15,435 nucleotides of DNA, taken from assembly GCA_023420795.1 (NCBI GenBank), contig JAEZVM010000373.1:1-15435 (forward strand), written 5' to 3'. Positions 8,693 through 15,435 of this stretch are shown piece by piece. This DNA comes from Pseudomonadota bacterium. Its GTDB lineage: Bacteria; Pseudomonadota; Gammaproteobacteria; Burkholderiales; Burkholderiaceae_D. The position numbers and the translations under genes are program-made. The first letter of the stretch is position 1. Each line of letters starts with the position of its first letter. A model generated the notes under the pieces. It was not told where the DNA came from and did not search any database. It worked only from the letters and a program-made list of their open reading frames with translations.

Positions 8693-9043
8693 ATGGACCT
8701 TGTTCTGTTAGAAATCCTGCTGTGGGTAGGCTTGCTGTTTTTCTTCTGGGCGCTAAAAGAGGGATTGGGGCATGTCGAATCGGATATCGAATCCTTCGGA
8801 CTATTGCAGAACGCCCGGCAATCGATGCTGCATGAAGGAGCGGTGCGACCCGACCGTCCCGAGCGCGTAGCCGAGCCGATCGGAACCTATCGCGAGGCGC
8901 AGATATATCGCTATGCATTCATCCGCGGGCGGATGTACCAATTCGATCGGGTTTGCCCTCCGAACAGCCGCGTGATGCTGGGCACGGAAGAGCGCTATAT
9001 AGAACCCGGATTGATTTATCAGGCCTGCGTCGAGCAAGCGTAA
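8693..9043 (+). CDS. Hypothetical single-pass membrane protein
   Basis: I do not recognise this 116-residue protein. The start at 8693 is chosen for an excellent ribosome site (GAGGAGG, about 5 bases before ATG); in-frame TTG, ATG and GTG codons at 8654-8678 lack such spacing. Residues 1-20 (MDLVLLEILLWVGLLFFFWA) form one hydrophobic, tryptophan-containing helix without a signal peptidase site. They are followed by a soluble part of about 95 residues rich in Arg, Glu and Tyr, with GTYREAQIYRYAFIRGRMYQ and RYIEPGLIYQACVEQA. Two cysteines are present. Early positive charge is absent, so topology is unclear. It sits alone between the ppsR terminator and the convergent RNA methyltransferase, whose stop is 5 bases away. 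Good ribosome site, promoter-like sequence and coding-like composition make it a real gene; function is unknown. Confidence 0.75.
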   Translation: MDLVLLEILLWVGLLFFFWALKEGLGHVESDIESFGLLQNARQSMLHEGAVRPDRPERVAEPIGTYREAQIYRYAFIRGRMYQFDRVCPPNSRVMLGTEERYIEPGLIYQACVEQA

Positions 9044-9048
9044 TCTGA

Positions 9049-9837
9049 CTATTTTCCGCCTTGTTGACGCAGTTGCTCGAAAAAGCAGACTGCGGCGCAC
9101 GCCGCCACATTGAGCGACTCGACAGCACCCCGATGCGGAATAGCGACCGGGTGCGTTGCGGCTTGCAGTAACTCGGCCGATACACCCTGACCTTCGTGGC
9201 CGAACAGCCAGGCTACCGGCCGGTTCAGGTCCACGTCGTAAATCCGCTGATTCGCATGGGAACTGGTTGCCAGAATCGGCACGCGGGCATTTTGCATTAC
9301 CTCTGCCAAGTCTGCGTTCTCGAAAATCCGCAGCAGAAAATGTGCCCCCATGCCGGCCCGAAGGACCTTGGGCGACCATGCGAACGCAGTCCCTTTACTG
9401 CAAAACACGTCTTCAATTCCGGCCGCTGCAGCGCTGCGCAGAATCGAGCCCAGATTTCCAGGATCCTGCAAGCCATCCAGCAAGACCGCGGATCGTTCAA
9501 GCCTTGCGGGCGGCTCGGATTGCGGGGTATCGACCACAAACAGCAGCCCGACCCCGTGTTCGACCTGGCTAAGAGCCTGATATAGCGAGTTCGGCAGGCT
9601 TATGCACCGGACATGCGCATCCTCACAACGACCGACGATTGCTGCAACCTCGGCATGAGCAAGAGAGCCTTCGCTGATGACGCAAAGAGGCGGCATGCCG
9701 ACATAGTCCAGATATGCGTCACACAAATGCACGCCATCGAGCAAGGTACGTCCGGCCTTCCGGCGCGCCTGGGAGCTGGTCGCAAGCAGCTTCAGCTCCT
9801 TGTATAGGGGATTGTCGCGCGACGAAATCTCTTTCAT
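9049..9837 (-). CDS. TrmH/SpoU family RNA 2'-O-methyltransferase
   Basis: A 262-residue SPOUT methyltransferase that should transfer a methyl group from S-adenosylmethionine to a ribose 2'-OH of rRNA or tRNA. All three SpoU motifs are visible. Motif 1 is [20 protein letters not shown] (residues 121-140, with Asn128 and Arg134). Motif 2 is [10 protein letters not shown] (211-220, Glu215). Motif 3 is [20 protein letters not shown] (233-252), forming the knotted cofactor site. The N-terminal about 100 residues, starting [18 protein letters not shown], match the L30e-like substrate-binding domain of RlmB-type enzymes. The exact target cannot be told from sequence, so no symbol is given. Its ATG overlaps the rnhB stop (ATGA), so it is the last coupled gene of the lipid A cluster. 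No terminator separates it from the convergent gene 5 bases away. Confidence 0.92.
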   Translation of the reverse strand: MKEISSRDNPLYKELKLLATSSQARRKAGRTLLDGVHLCDAYLDYVGMPPLCVISEGSLAHAEVAAIVGRCEDAHVRCISLPNSLYQALSQVEHGVGLLFVVDTPQSEPPARLERSAVLLDGLQDPGNLGSILRSAAAAGIEDVFCSKGTAFAWSPKVLRAGMGAHFLLRIFENADLAEVMQNARVPILATSSHANQRIYDVDLNRPVAWLFGHEGQGVSAELLQAATHPVAIPHRGAVESLNVAACAAVCFFEQLRQQGGK

Positions 9838-10457
9838 GGCAATGCAGTCACGTTTGCGAGCAGTTCACGCACCGGCGCATAGGTTTTTCGGTGTACCGGG
9901 GAGACCCCATGTTGCCGAAGGCGTTCGAGATGGAGCGCGGTCGGGTAGCCCTTGTGCCGGTCGAAAGCGTACTGCGGATACTCTGCGTGCAGCGCGACGA
10001 GCGAGGCGTCGCGTGCGGTCTTCGCAAGGATCGACGCTGCGGAGATCGCCGGCACCTTATCGTCCCCCTTGACGATCGCTTCCGAACGAATCGGCATGAC
10101 CGGGCAGCGATTGCCGTCGATCAGCGCGAGCGTCGGCGCCACCTTCAAGCCTTCGACCGCTCGCCGCATCGCCAGCATGGATGCCTGCAGAATATTGATT
10201 GCGTCGATCTCGCTCTCGGTGCAATGGGCGATCGACCAGGCAAGCGCGTCGGATTTGATTTGTTCGGCAAGTGCATTGCGGCGAGCTTCGCTCAGTTTCT
10301 TCGAGTCGCGCAAGCCTTCGATCGGCCGGGCAGGATCGAGGATGACGGCGGCTGCAAATACTGCACCGGCGAGCGGCCCGCGCCCTGCCTCATCAACGCC
10401 GCAAATCACCTCGCCGGCGTAGTCGAACAGCGACAGACTGGATTCCGTTTTCTTCAT
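9834..10457 (-). CDS. rnhB: Ribonuclease HII
   Basis: Cleaves the RNA strand of RNA-DNA hybrids and removes single ribonucleotides from DNA. The 207-residue product carries the acidic active site: Asp22 and Glu23 in [12 protein letters not shown], Asp114 in ALIDGN and Asp132 in KGDDK, equivalent to E. coli D16, E17, D108 and D126. The C-terminal motif [20 protein letters not shown] is also typical. The start at 10457 overlaps the lpxB stop as ATGA. The open frame continues 45 codons upstream inside lpxB, but the motif spacing and the overlap fix this start. Placement after lpxB is common in proteobacteria, although no metabolic link is known. Confidence 0.97.
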   Translation of the reverse strand: MKKTESSLSLFDYAGEVICGVDEAGRGPLAGAVFAAAVILDPARPIEGLRDSKKLSEARRNALAEQIKSDALAWSIAHCTESEIDAINILQASMLAMRRAVEGLKVAPTLALIDGNRCPVMPIRSEAIVKGDDKVPAISAASILAKTARDASLVALHAEYPQYAFDRHKGYPTALHLERLRQHGVSPVHRKTYAPVRELLANVTALP

Positions 10458-11617
10458 GCCGCCGTATGTCCAATCAACTTCAACACCGCCTGCGCACTTT
10501 CCCTTGCCGTATCGCGCAGCAGCGACTGATGCATTTCCGTGAAGCGCTGCCGCACGCGCACGCGGTGAGGCTCGTCGGTCAACTCTGTCCATAGCGCGTC
10601 CGCCATCGCCTGCGGAGTTGCCGCATCCTGCAACAGCTCAGGCACGACAAACTCTTGTGCGAGGATATTCGGCAATCCGATCCAGGGCTGATAACCCATA
10701 TGACGCAGAATTTCCCAGGAAGCGCGCATCATCTTGTAGGCGATGACCATCGGTTTCTTGAACAGCGCGACTTCCAGCGTTGCCGTTCCAGACGCCACAA
10801 GAACCGTATCGGCAGCGGCAATCGCGAGATGCGATCGTCCGGCGATCAGCTGAATCGGTACGTCAGCAAGGCCTGCCTTCGTTACCAGTTCGGTGAAGTA
10901 CGCCTGTTGCTTTTCACCAGCCATGGGCACCACGAAGCGTATTGATGGATCGCGCTGTGCCAGGATTTTGGCAGCACCGATGAACGCCGCGGTGTTGTAC
11001 TTCAGTTCCGACATGCGGCTGCCAGGCAGAATCGCGACCACCGGGCCATTGGCCGGTAGCTCTAGCGCAGCGCGCGCGCCAGCCACGTCGGGCTCCAGCG
11101 GAATCACTTCCGCCAACGGATAGCCGACATAGGTAACCGGAATGCCGGCCTTGCGGTAAATCTCTTCCTCGAACGGAAACACGACCAGCATGTGCGACAC
11201 CGCGCGCGCGATCTTCTTGATGCGCCCGCCGCGCCAGGCCCAGATCGAGGGGCTGATGAAGTGCATGGTAGGAATGCCCGCCTGCTTCAATTGCGCTTCG
11301 AGGCCGAAATTGAAATCCGGGGCATCGACGCCGATGAATGCTGCCGGCTTTTCCTGCAGCAATCGGTCGCGCAGCGCATTCTGGATTCCCTTGATTTCAC
11401 GGTAGTGCGCCAACACTTCAAACAATCCGCGTACCGACAGCTTTTCCATCGGCCAGTCGCTATGGAATCCGTATTCCGCCATCTTCGGACCGCCAATGCC
11501 ATGGATGTGTGCATCGGGAAGCGACGGGCGCAGGCCGGACAGTAGCCTGCTGGCGAGCAGATCGCCGGACGACTCGCCGGCGACCATCGCAATCGACAGC
11601 TTAGCGGATGATGCCAC
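10454..11617 (-). CDS. lpxB: Lipid-A-disaccharide synthase
   Basis: Glycosyltransferase of family GT19 that joins UDP-diacylglucosamine and lipid X into the lipid A disaccharide at the inner membrane. Family motifs are [19 protein letters not shown] at the N-terminus, [35 protein letters not shown] and [12 protein letters not shown], followed by [21 protein letters not shown] place the start at a GTG at 11617, inside the lpxA 3' end. This gives 387 residues and an N-terminus that aligns without gaps to E. coli LpxB. The next ATG would cut into the first beta strand, and longer readings have no support. The ribosome site is weak, consistent with coupling to lpxA translation. rnhB follows with a 4-base overlap. 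Confidence 0.96.
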   Translation of the reverse strand: MASSAKLSIAMVAGESSGDLLASRLLSGLRPSLPDAHIHGIGGPKMAEYGFHSDWPMEKLSVRGLFEVLAHYREIKGIQNALRDRLLQEKPAAFIGVDAPDFNFGLEAQLKQAGIPTMHFISPSIWAWRGGRIKKIARAVSHMLVVFPFEEEIYRKAGIPVTYVGYPLAEVIPLEPDVAGARAALELPANGPVVAILPGSRMSELKYNTAAFIGAAKILAQRDPSIRFVVPMAGEKQQAYFTELVTKAGLADVPIQLIAGRSHLAIAAADTVLVASGTATLEVALFKKPMVIAYKMMRASWEILRHMGYQPWIGLPNILAQEFVVPELLQDAATPQAMADALWTELTDEPHRVRVRQRFTEMHQSLLRDTARESAQAVLKLIGHTAA

Positions 11618-12389
11618 GAGCGCTATTTTCCAAAAACTCGCGTAGCAGGCGGATGTGGGAAGCGGATGCGGGCGCACTCGCTTCTTCCTTTGTCAGCGCC
11701 GCCTTTGCGTCGTCGAGCGAAAGTCCCGAACGATAAATAAGCTTGTAGGCGCGCTTGATCGCTGCAATTTGCTCTGGCGTGAATCCGCGCCGCTTCAGGC
11801 CTTCCGAATTGATACCGGCCGGCACCGCGCGATTGCCGGCAGCTGTAACAAAGGGCGGGACGTCCTGACTGACCGCAGCAGTGAATGCGGTCATTGCATG
11901 CGCGCCGATATGGCAGAACTGATGCACGGAGGTGAAGCCGCCTAAAAACACCCAGTCGGCCAGATGCACATGGCCGGCCAGCGTTACATTATTCGCCAGA
12001 ATGATATTGCTACCGAGCTGGCAGTCATGGGCCAGATGCACGTAGGCCATGATCCAGTTGTCATTGGCTATTCGGGTTGCGCCCGCATCCTGCACCGTAC
12101 CGAGATTGAAGGTACAGAATTCGCGTATCGTGTTGCGGTCGCCGATCTCCAGTCGAGTCGGCTCTCCCATGTATTTCTTGTCCTGCGGCGCCGCGCCGAT
12201 CGATGAAAACTGGAAGAAGTGATTGTCGCAGCCGATCGACGTATAGCCGTCTATGACGACATGCGGACCGATCTTCGTGCGCGCGCCGATTTTTACGTTC
12301 GGTCCGATGATCGCATAGGCGCCAACCTCAACCGAATCATCGAGTTCCGCATTGGGATCGACAATCGCGGTAGGATGAATAATGGTCAT
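11601..12389 (-). CDS. lpxA: UDP-N-acetylglucosamine acyltransferase
   Basis: Transfers an R-3-hydroxyacyl chain from ACP to the 3-OH of UDP-GlcNAc, the first step of lipid A synthesis. The 262-residue product forms a left-handed beta helix built from hexapeptide repeats over about residues 1-185, then a helical tail with the signature SEGLKRRGF. Catalytic His121 lies in HLAHDC (E. coli His125). His140 and His156 match E. coli His144 and His160. The residue at the hydrocarbon-ruler position (E. coli Gly173, P. aeruginosa Met169) is Phe169 here, which predicts a chain shorter than C14. The ATG overlaps the fabZ stop by one base (TAATG), and the 3' end overlaps lpxB by 17 bases. Confidence 0.98.
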   Translation of the reverse strand: MTIIHPTAIVDPNAELDDSVEVGAYAIIGPNVKIGARTKIGPHVVIDGYTSIGCDNHFFQFSSIGAAPQDKKYMGEPTRLEIGDRNTIREFCTFNLGTVQDAGATRIANDNWIMAYVHLAHDCQLGSNIILANNVTLAGHVHLADWVFLGGFTSVHQFCHIGAHAMTAFTAAVSQDVPPFVTAAGNRAVPAGINSEGLKRRGFTPEQIAAIKRAYKLIYRSGLSLDDAKAALTKEEASAPASASHIRLLREFLENSARGIIR

Positions 12390-12859
12390 TACTGCCCCGC
12401 TGGCTGGCTCGGATCAGTGATGCTGCGCATGGTGCACATCAGTTCCGCTTCCACCGCAATCTGGCCATCAACCGTTGCTTGAGCCTTGTATTTCCATATG
12501 CCGCGCGCATTGCGCAGAATCTCGACCTGCATCTTCAGCTGATCGCCCGGCTCTACCGGACGCTTGAAGCGTGCGCCGTCGATGCCAACAAAATAGACCA
12601 CGCTGTTTTCGTCCGGTTTCGTCCCCATCGTCAAAAAAGACAGCAGCGCGGCGGTCTGCGCCATCGCTTCGATCATCAGCACGCCGGGCATAACCGGCTT
12701 GTGAGGGAAATGTCCGTTGAAGAATTCCTCGTTGACGGTCACGTTCTTGATCGCGGTAATCGACTTGCCGGACTCCCATTCCAGCACGCGATCCACAAGC
12801 AGCAGCGGATAACGATGCGGAAGATATTCTTTAATTTGATTAATATCGAGAGTTTTCAT
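12389..12859 (-). CDS. fabZ: 3-hydroxyacyl-ACP dehydratase FabZ
   Basis: Dehydrates R-3-hydroxyacyl-ACP in fatty acid elongation, competing with LpxA and LpxD for the same hydroxyacyl-ACP pool. That shared substrate explains its place between them. The 156-residue hot-dog-fold protein carries the catalytic histidine His50 in [13 protein letters not shown] and Glu64 in MIEAMAQ. The N-terminal [17 protein letters not shown] is typical of the family. It overlaps the lpxD stop and the lpxA start by one base each (TAATG at both ends). Identification is certain. Confidence 0.98.
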   Translation of the reverse strand: MKTLDINQIKEYLPHRYPLLLVDRVLEWESGKSITAIKNVTVNEEFFNGHFPHKPVMPGVLMIEAMAQTAALLSFLTMGTKPDENSVVYFVGIDGARFKRPVEPGDQLKMQVEILRNARGIWKYKAQATVDGQIAVEAELMCTMRSITDPSQPAGQ

Positions 12860-13908
12860 TACTGTTTTCCGGTAAGCGATTTAATAGTTTTTTCAAGATC
12901 GCGGATTTTCTCACGCATCGTGCCGAGATTGCGCACGATGGCAGCCGATTTCTCCCATTCCGCGTTCTTTGCCAAGGGATAGAAGCCGGTGTAATGTCCG
13001 GCTTCGAGGATCGAGCGCGATACCATGCTGCCCGATGAAATATGGACGTTATCGACGATGGTCAGATGGCCGAGCACCATCGCCGCGCCGCCGAAGGTGC
13101 AATACTTGCCGATCTTGGCGCTGCCGGCCACGCCGACACAGCCAGCCATCGCGGTATGCGCACCGATATGGCAGTTGTGTCCGATCTGAATCTGATTATC
13201 GAGCTTCACACCGTCCTCGATCACGGTATCGGCCAGTGCACCGCGGTCGATCGTGGTATTGGCGCCGATCTCGACATCATCACCTATCACCACGCGGCCG
13301 GTCTGCGGGATCTTGATCCACGCTCCCTTTTCCTTTGCAAAGCCGAAACCATCGGCGCCGATCACCGCACCAGAGTGAATGATGCCGTGCTGTCCGATTG
13401 CACAATCGGCATGGAAGCTCACGTTGGCGAAGAAATGAGTGTCGGCACCGACCTGCGCACCGCGTCCGATAAAGCTACCCGCTTCAATGACCGCCCGGTC
13501 CGCAACAATCGCCCCCGCCTCTACCGTAACGTGAGGACCGATATATGCACTAGCCGCGACTTGCGCGTCAGGATGCACGCTGGCGCTTGGATGAATGCCC
13601 GGAACAACAGGAATCGCATTCTGTTCCGCGAACAGTTGAGCGACGCGCGCAAAGTAGGCATAGGGATTGTCAGTGACAATCCGTGCTCCCTTGTAGTCTG
13701 CACTGATCACCGCATCGTCCGCTGATGACAGGATCAATGCCGCAGCCTTGGTCTGCGCTGCCTGCGCACGCAGCTTTGGATTGGAGAGAAACGTGATATG
13801 CGACGCATCCGCCGCATCGAGGGGTGCGATGCCGATCACTTCGATCTCGGCATCGCCTATCAGTTGGCCTCCCAAGCGTTCGACCAATTTTCCCAGCCGA
13901 TTGCTCAT
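12859..13908 (-). CDS. lpxD: UDP-3-O-(3-hydroxyacyl)glucosamine N-acyltransferase
   Basis: Adds the amide-linked 3-hydroxyacyl chain to UDP-3-O-acylglucosamine, the third step of lipid A synthesis. The 349-residue product has an N-terminal uridine-binding domain (about residues 1-100, with [10 protein letters not shown] and ALILS). A hexapeptide-repeat left-handed beta helix follows (about 105-310), then a C-terminal charged helix ([13 protein letters not shown]). The catalytic histidine is His244 in NQIQIGHNC, equivalent to E. coli His239. AAGGG lies about 8 bases before the ATG. It follows skp/ompH by 17 bases and overlaps fabZ by one base. Confidence 0.98.
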   Translation of the reverse strand: MSNRLGKLVERLGGQLIGDAEIEVIGIAPLDAADASHITFLSNPKLRAQAAQTKAAALILSSADDAVISADYKGARIVTDNPYAYFARVAQLFAEQNAIPVVPGIHPSASVHPDAQVAASAYIGPHVTVEAGAIVADRAVIEAGSFIGRGAQVGADTHFFANVSFHADCAIGQHGIIHSGAVIGADGFGFAKEKGAWIKIPQTGRVVIGDDVEIGANTTIDRGALADTVIEDGVKLDNQIQIGHNCHIGAHTAMAGCVGVAGSAKIGKYCTFGGAAMVLGHLTIVDNVHISSGSMVSRSILEAGHYTGFYPLAKNAEWEKSAAIVRNLGTMREKIRDLEKTIKSLTGKQ

Positions 13909-13925
13909 CTTGGCCCTTTTCAGAT

Positions 13926-14450
13926 TTACTTGTTGAGCGCCTTGAGCACTTTATCGGTGATGTCGATCCGCGGGCTGGCGTAAACCGCTTCCTGGAAGAC
14001 GATATCGTATTTTTCCGCCTCGGCGATTTGCTTGATCACCTTGTTGGTGCGGTCCAGCACGATCGCCAACTCCTCATTGCGGCGCTGGTTCAGGTCTTCG
14101 CGGAACTCACGCTGCTTACGCTGGAAATCCTTGTCCAGATCCGAAAGATCGCGCTGGCGCTTCATGCGATCCGATTCCGACAACACAGCAGCATCCTTGT
14201 CGAGCTTTTCCGACATGGATTTCAGCCTGGCGGCCATTTCCTGCAATTCCTTGTCGCGACGGGAGAATTCCTGTTCGATCTTTGCCTGTGCCGCCTTTGC
14301 CGGAGCCGCCTCGCGGAATATGCGTTCGGTGCTGACAAAGCCAACCTTCGATTCCTGCGCCTGCACATGCGACAAGGGCAGCAACATTGTCGCGCAAAGA
14401 GCGATGCACTTGAACAGGTTTGATGTTGTAGTTAAAGACTTCAAGGTCAT
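13926..14450 (-). CDS. skp: Periplasmic chaperone Skp/OmpH
   Basis: Trimeric periplasmic chaperone that carries unfolded outer-membrane proteins from the Sec translocon to the BAM complex. The 174-residue precursor has a signal peptide with a cleavage site VQA|QE after residue 31. The mature start SKVGFVSTERIFREA is typical of the OmpH family. Long charged helices (about residues 45-135) correspond to the tentacle coiled coil. The C-terminal region DIVFQEAVYASPRIDITDKV completes the trimeric body. The start is somewhat uncertain: GGAG lies only 1 base before the ATG at 14450, while TTG codons at 14459 and 14444 are also in frame; all three keep the signal peptide. It lies between bamA, whose stop is 34 bases upstream, and lpxD. 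Confidence 0.95.
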   Translation of the reverse strand: MTLKSLTTTSNLFKCIALCATMLLPLSHVQAQESKVGFVSTERIFREAAPAKAAQAKIEQEFSRRDKELQEMAARLKSMSEKLDKDAAVLSESDRMKRQRDLSDLDKDFQRKQREFREDLNQRRNEELAIVLDRTNKVIKQIAEAEKYDIVFQEAVYASPRIDITDKVLKALNK

Positions 14451-14484
14451 TCTCCGCAAATCAAATTACTATTATGCCACTACA

Positions 14485-15435
14485 CTAGAAGCCAGTGCCA
14501 AGCTGGAACTGGAAGCTCTGCTTCCTGTCCTGCTCATCGGCATTCAGAGCCTTGCCGTAGCTTAGCTTCAACGGACCGATCGGCGATACCCAGCTGATGC
14601 CTACGCCTGCCGAATAACGCAGATCCGCAACCCGCATCCTTGCCCCTTCTCCAAATACGTTACCGGCATCGAAGAAGGTAAACCAGCGCAGCGTGCGGTC
14701 ATTGCCGGAACCCGGGAAGGGGAACTGTAATTCGGCATTCGCAATGATACGGGACGTGCCCCCCACAGGATCCCCATTGCTCTCACTCTTCGGTCCAAGC
14801 GAAGATCCCTCATATCCTCGGACGGAGCCGATACCGCCAGCATAGAACCGCTTGAACACTGGGTAAGGCTTGCCGCCGATACCATGGCCATAATCAATCT
14901 CACCATTCAACGCCAAGGTAATGGCTCGGAATAGCGGGCGGAAATATTGATGTTGATAGATAGCCCGGTAATATTTAACCGTACCAGCCGGCGCCACTTC
15001 AAAATTAACGCGCTGGTAACGACCAACTGTAGGCACTAGAGCGCTATCACGATTATCTCTCTGCCATGCAATTGTGAGCGGGAAACTCGTTGTGCTTGCC
15101 GTATGTGTCCCGGTCGCGTTCTGGTTTCCATTTGCGCTGCCAAATGCTGCCACATACTCACGATAGACGTCCGGACTATCGTTTTTGTCCGCCACACCGA
15201 AATACGTTTCAACCTCGGTTCGCTCGACACCGGCACCGAAAAAGACCGTGTCAAATTCAGAGAATGGCACGCCGAACCGGATATTGGCACCTTTTGTCTC
15301 CACCAGGTAGTCACCATCATTCACTTCCGGCGGACGCGTGGTACGGAGGAAAACCTCATAACTGCGACTGATGCCCTCATCAGTGAAGTAAGGGGTCGTC
15401 TGAGAAAGTGCGATCGTGCGGTTGCGTTTGCTGGT
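14485..15435 (-). CDS. bamA: Outer membrane protein assembly factor BamA (C-terminal part)
   Basis: The essential core of the BAM complex, which inserts beta-barrel proteins into the outer membrane. Only the last 316 residues are inside the window; the reading frame is open to the right edge and the start lies outside. The visible part is the beta barrel (Omp85/bacterial surface antigen domain). It includes GGIGSVRGYEGSSLGP (VRGY at 14812-14823), the conserved loop-6 motif that inserts into the barrel, usually VRGF/Y. It also has RTLRWFTFFDAGNVFGEG, the strand GVGISWVSPIGPLKLSYGKA and the terminal QSFQFQLGTGF ending in the phenylalanine typical of barrel signals. The POTRA domains should lie upstream outside the window. 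skp follows downstream, as in most Gram-negatives. Confidence 0.97.
   Translation of the reverse strand, partial: TSKRNRTIALSQTTPYFTDEGISRSYEVFLRTTRPPEVNDGDYLVETKGANIRFGVPFSEFDTVFFGAGVERTEVETYFGVADKNDSPDVYREYVAAFGSANGNQNATGTHTASTTSFPLTIAWQRDNRDSALVPTVGRYQRVNFEVAPAGTVKYYRAIYQHQYFRPLFRAITLALNGEIDYGHGIGGKPYPVFKRFYAGGIGSVRGYEGSSLGPKSESNGDPVGGTSRIIANAELQFPFPGSGNDRTLRWFTFFDAGNVFGEGARMRVADLRYSAGVGISWVSPIGPLKLSYGKALNADEQDRKQSFQFQLGTGF

Noticed and set aside
9714..10529. 271-codon rightward frame opposite rnhB and the methyltransferase
   Set aside because: Antisense shadow of two well-identified overlapping genes.
13042..13725. 227-codon rightward frame opposite lpxD
   Set aside because: Aspartate/histidine/arginine-rich shadow produced by the hexapeptide repeats of lpxD on the other strand.
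12859..13908. Repeat-like sequence within lpxD (and likewise lpxA)
   Set aside because: The periodicity is the hexapeptide repeat of the left-handed beta helix at protein level, not a DNA repeat or CRISPR.

Overview
The window reads as ordinary core chromosome of a Gram-negative betaproteobacterium. It is most likely a member of the Burkholderiales, perhaps Oxalobacteraceae, but that placement rests on gene order and remembered protein similarity, not on a search. The outer-membrane genes (bamA, skp/ompH, lpxD, lpxA, lpxB) prove a lipid A-bearing outer membrane. The smpB / ratA-rnfH divergence and the ppsA / ppsR divergence are familiar proteobacterial arrangements. Coding density is high and I see no mobile element, CRISPR array, tRNA, rRNA or phage gene.

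Left part (1-4830): guaB (IMP dehydrogenase) runs leftwards. A secreted DUF4124 protein diverges from it to the right. It converges on a leftward ratA-rnfH pair, and a hairpin between them can act as a shared terminator. smpB diverges from ratA with a recognisable promoter in the gap. smpB converges on a leftward nfeD-qmcA pair (membrane NfeD protein plus SPFH/stomatin protein), separated from it by a perfect 10-bp inverted repeat.

Middle part (4831-9045): a 256-base gap between ppsA and nfeD holds two hairpins. One is a GC-rich intrinsic terminator with a T-tract only about 40 bases upstream of nfeD, so the gap may contain a small RNA or an attenuating leader. ppsA (PEP synthase) runs leftwards and ppsR, its bifunctional kinase/pyrophosphorylase regulator, runs rightwards from the same gap. 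ppsR has its own terminator and is followed by an unrecognised 116-residue single-pass membrane protein.

Right part (9049-15435): one leftward gene train, in transcription order bamA (only the C-terminal 316 residues are inside), skp/ompH, lpxD, fabZ, lpxA, lpxB, rnhB and a TrmH/SpoU-family RNA methyltransferase. It combines outer-membrane protein assembly, the early acyltransfer steps of lipid A, the fatty-acid dehydratase that competes for the same hydroxyacyl-ACP, RNase HII and an RNA methyltransferase. From lpxD to the methyltransferase every junction is an overlap of 1, 1, 17, 4 and 4 bases, which implies translational coupling.

I do not see an obvious undescribed system. The points most worth a second look are the structured gap upstream of nfeD, a phenylalanine at the acyl-chain ruler position of LpxA (predicting short hydroxyacyl chains), the unknown small membrane protein, and several hairpins that overlap gene ends.
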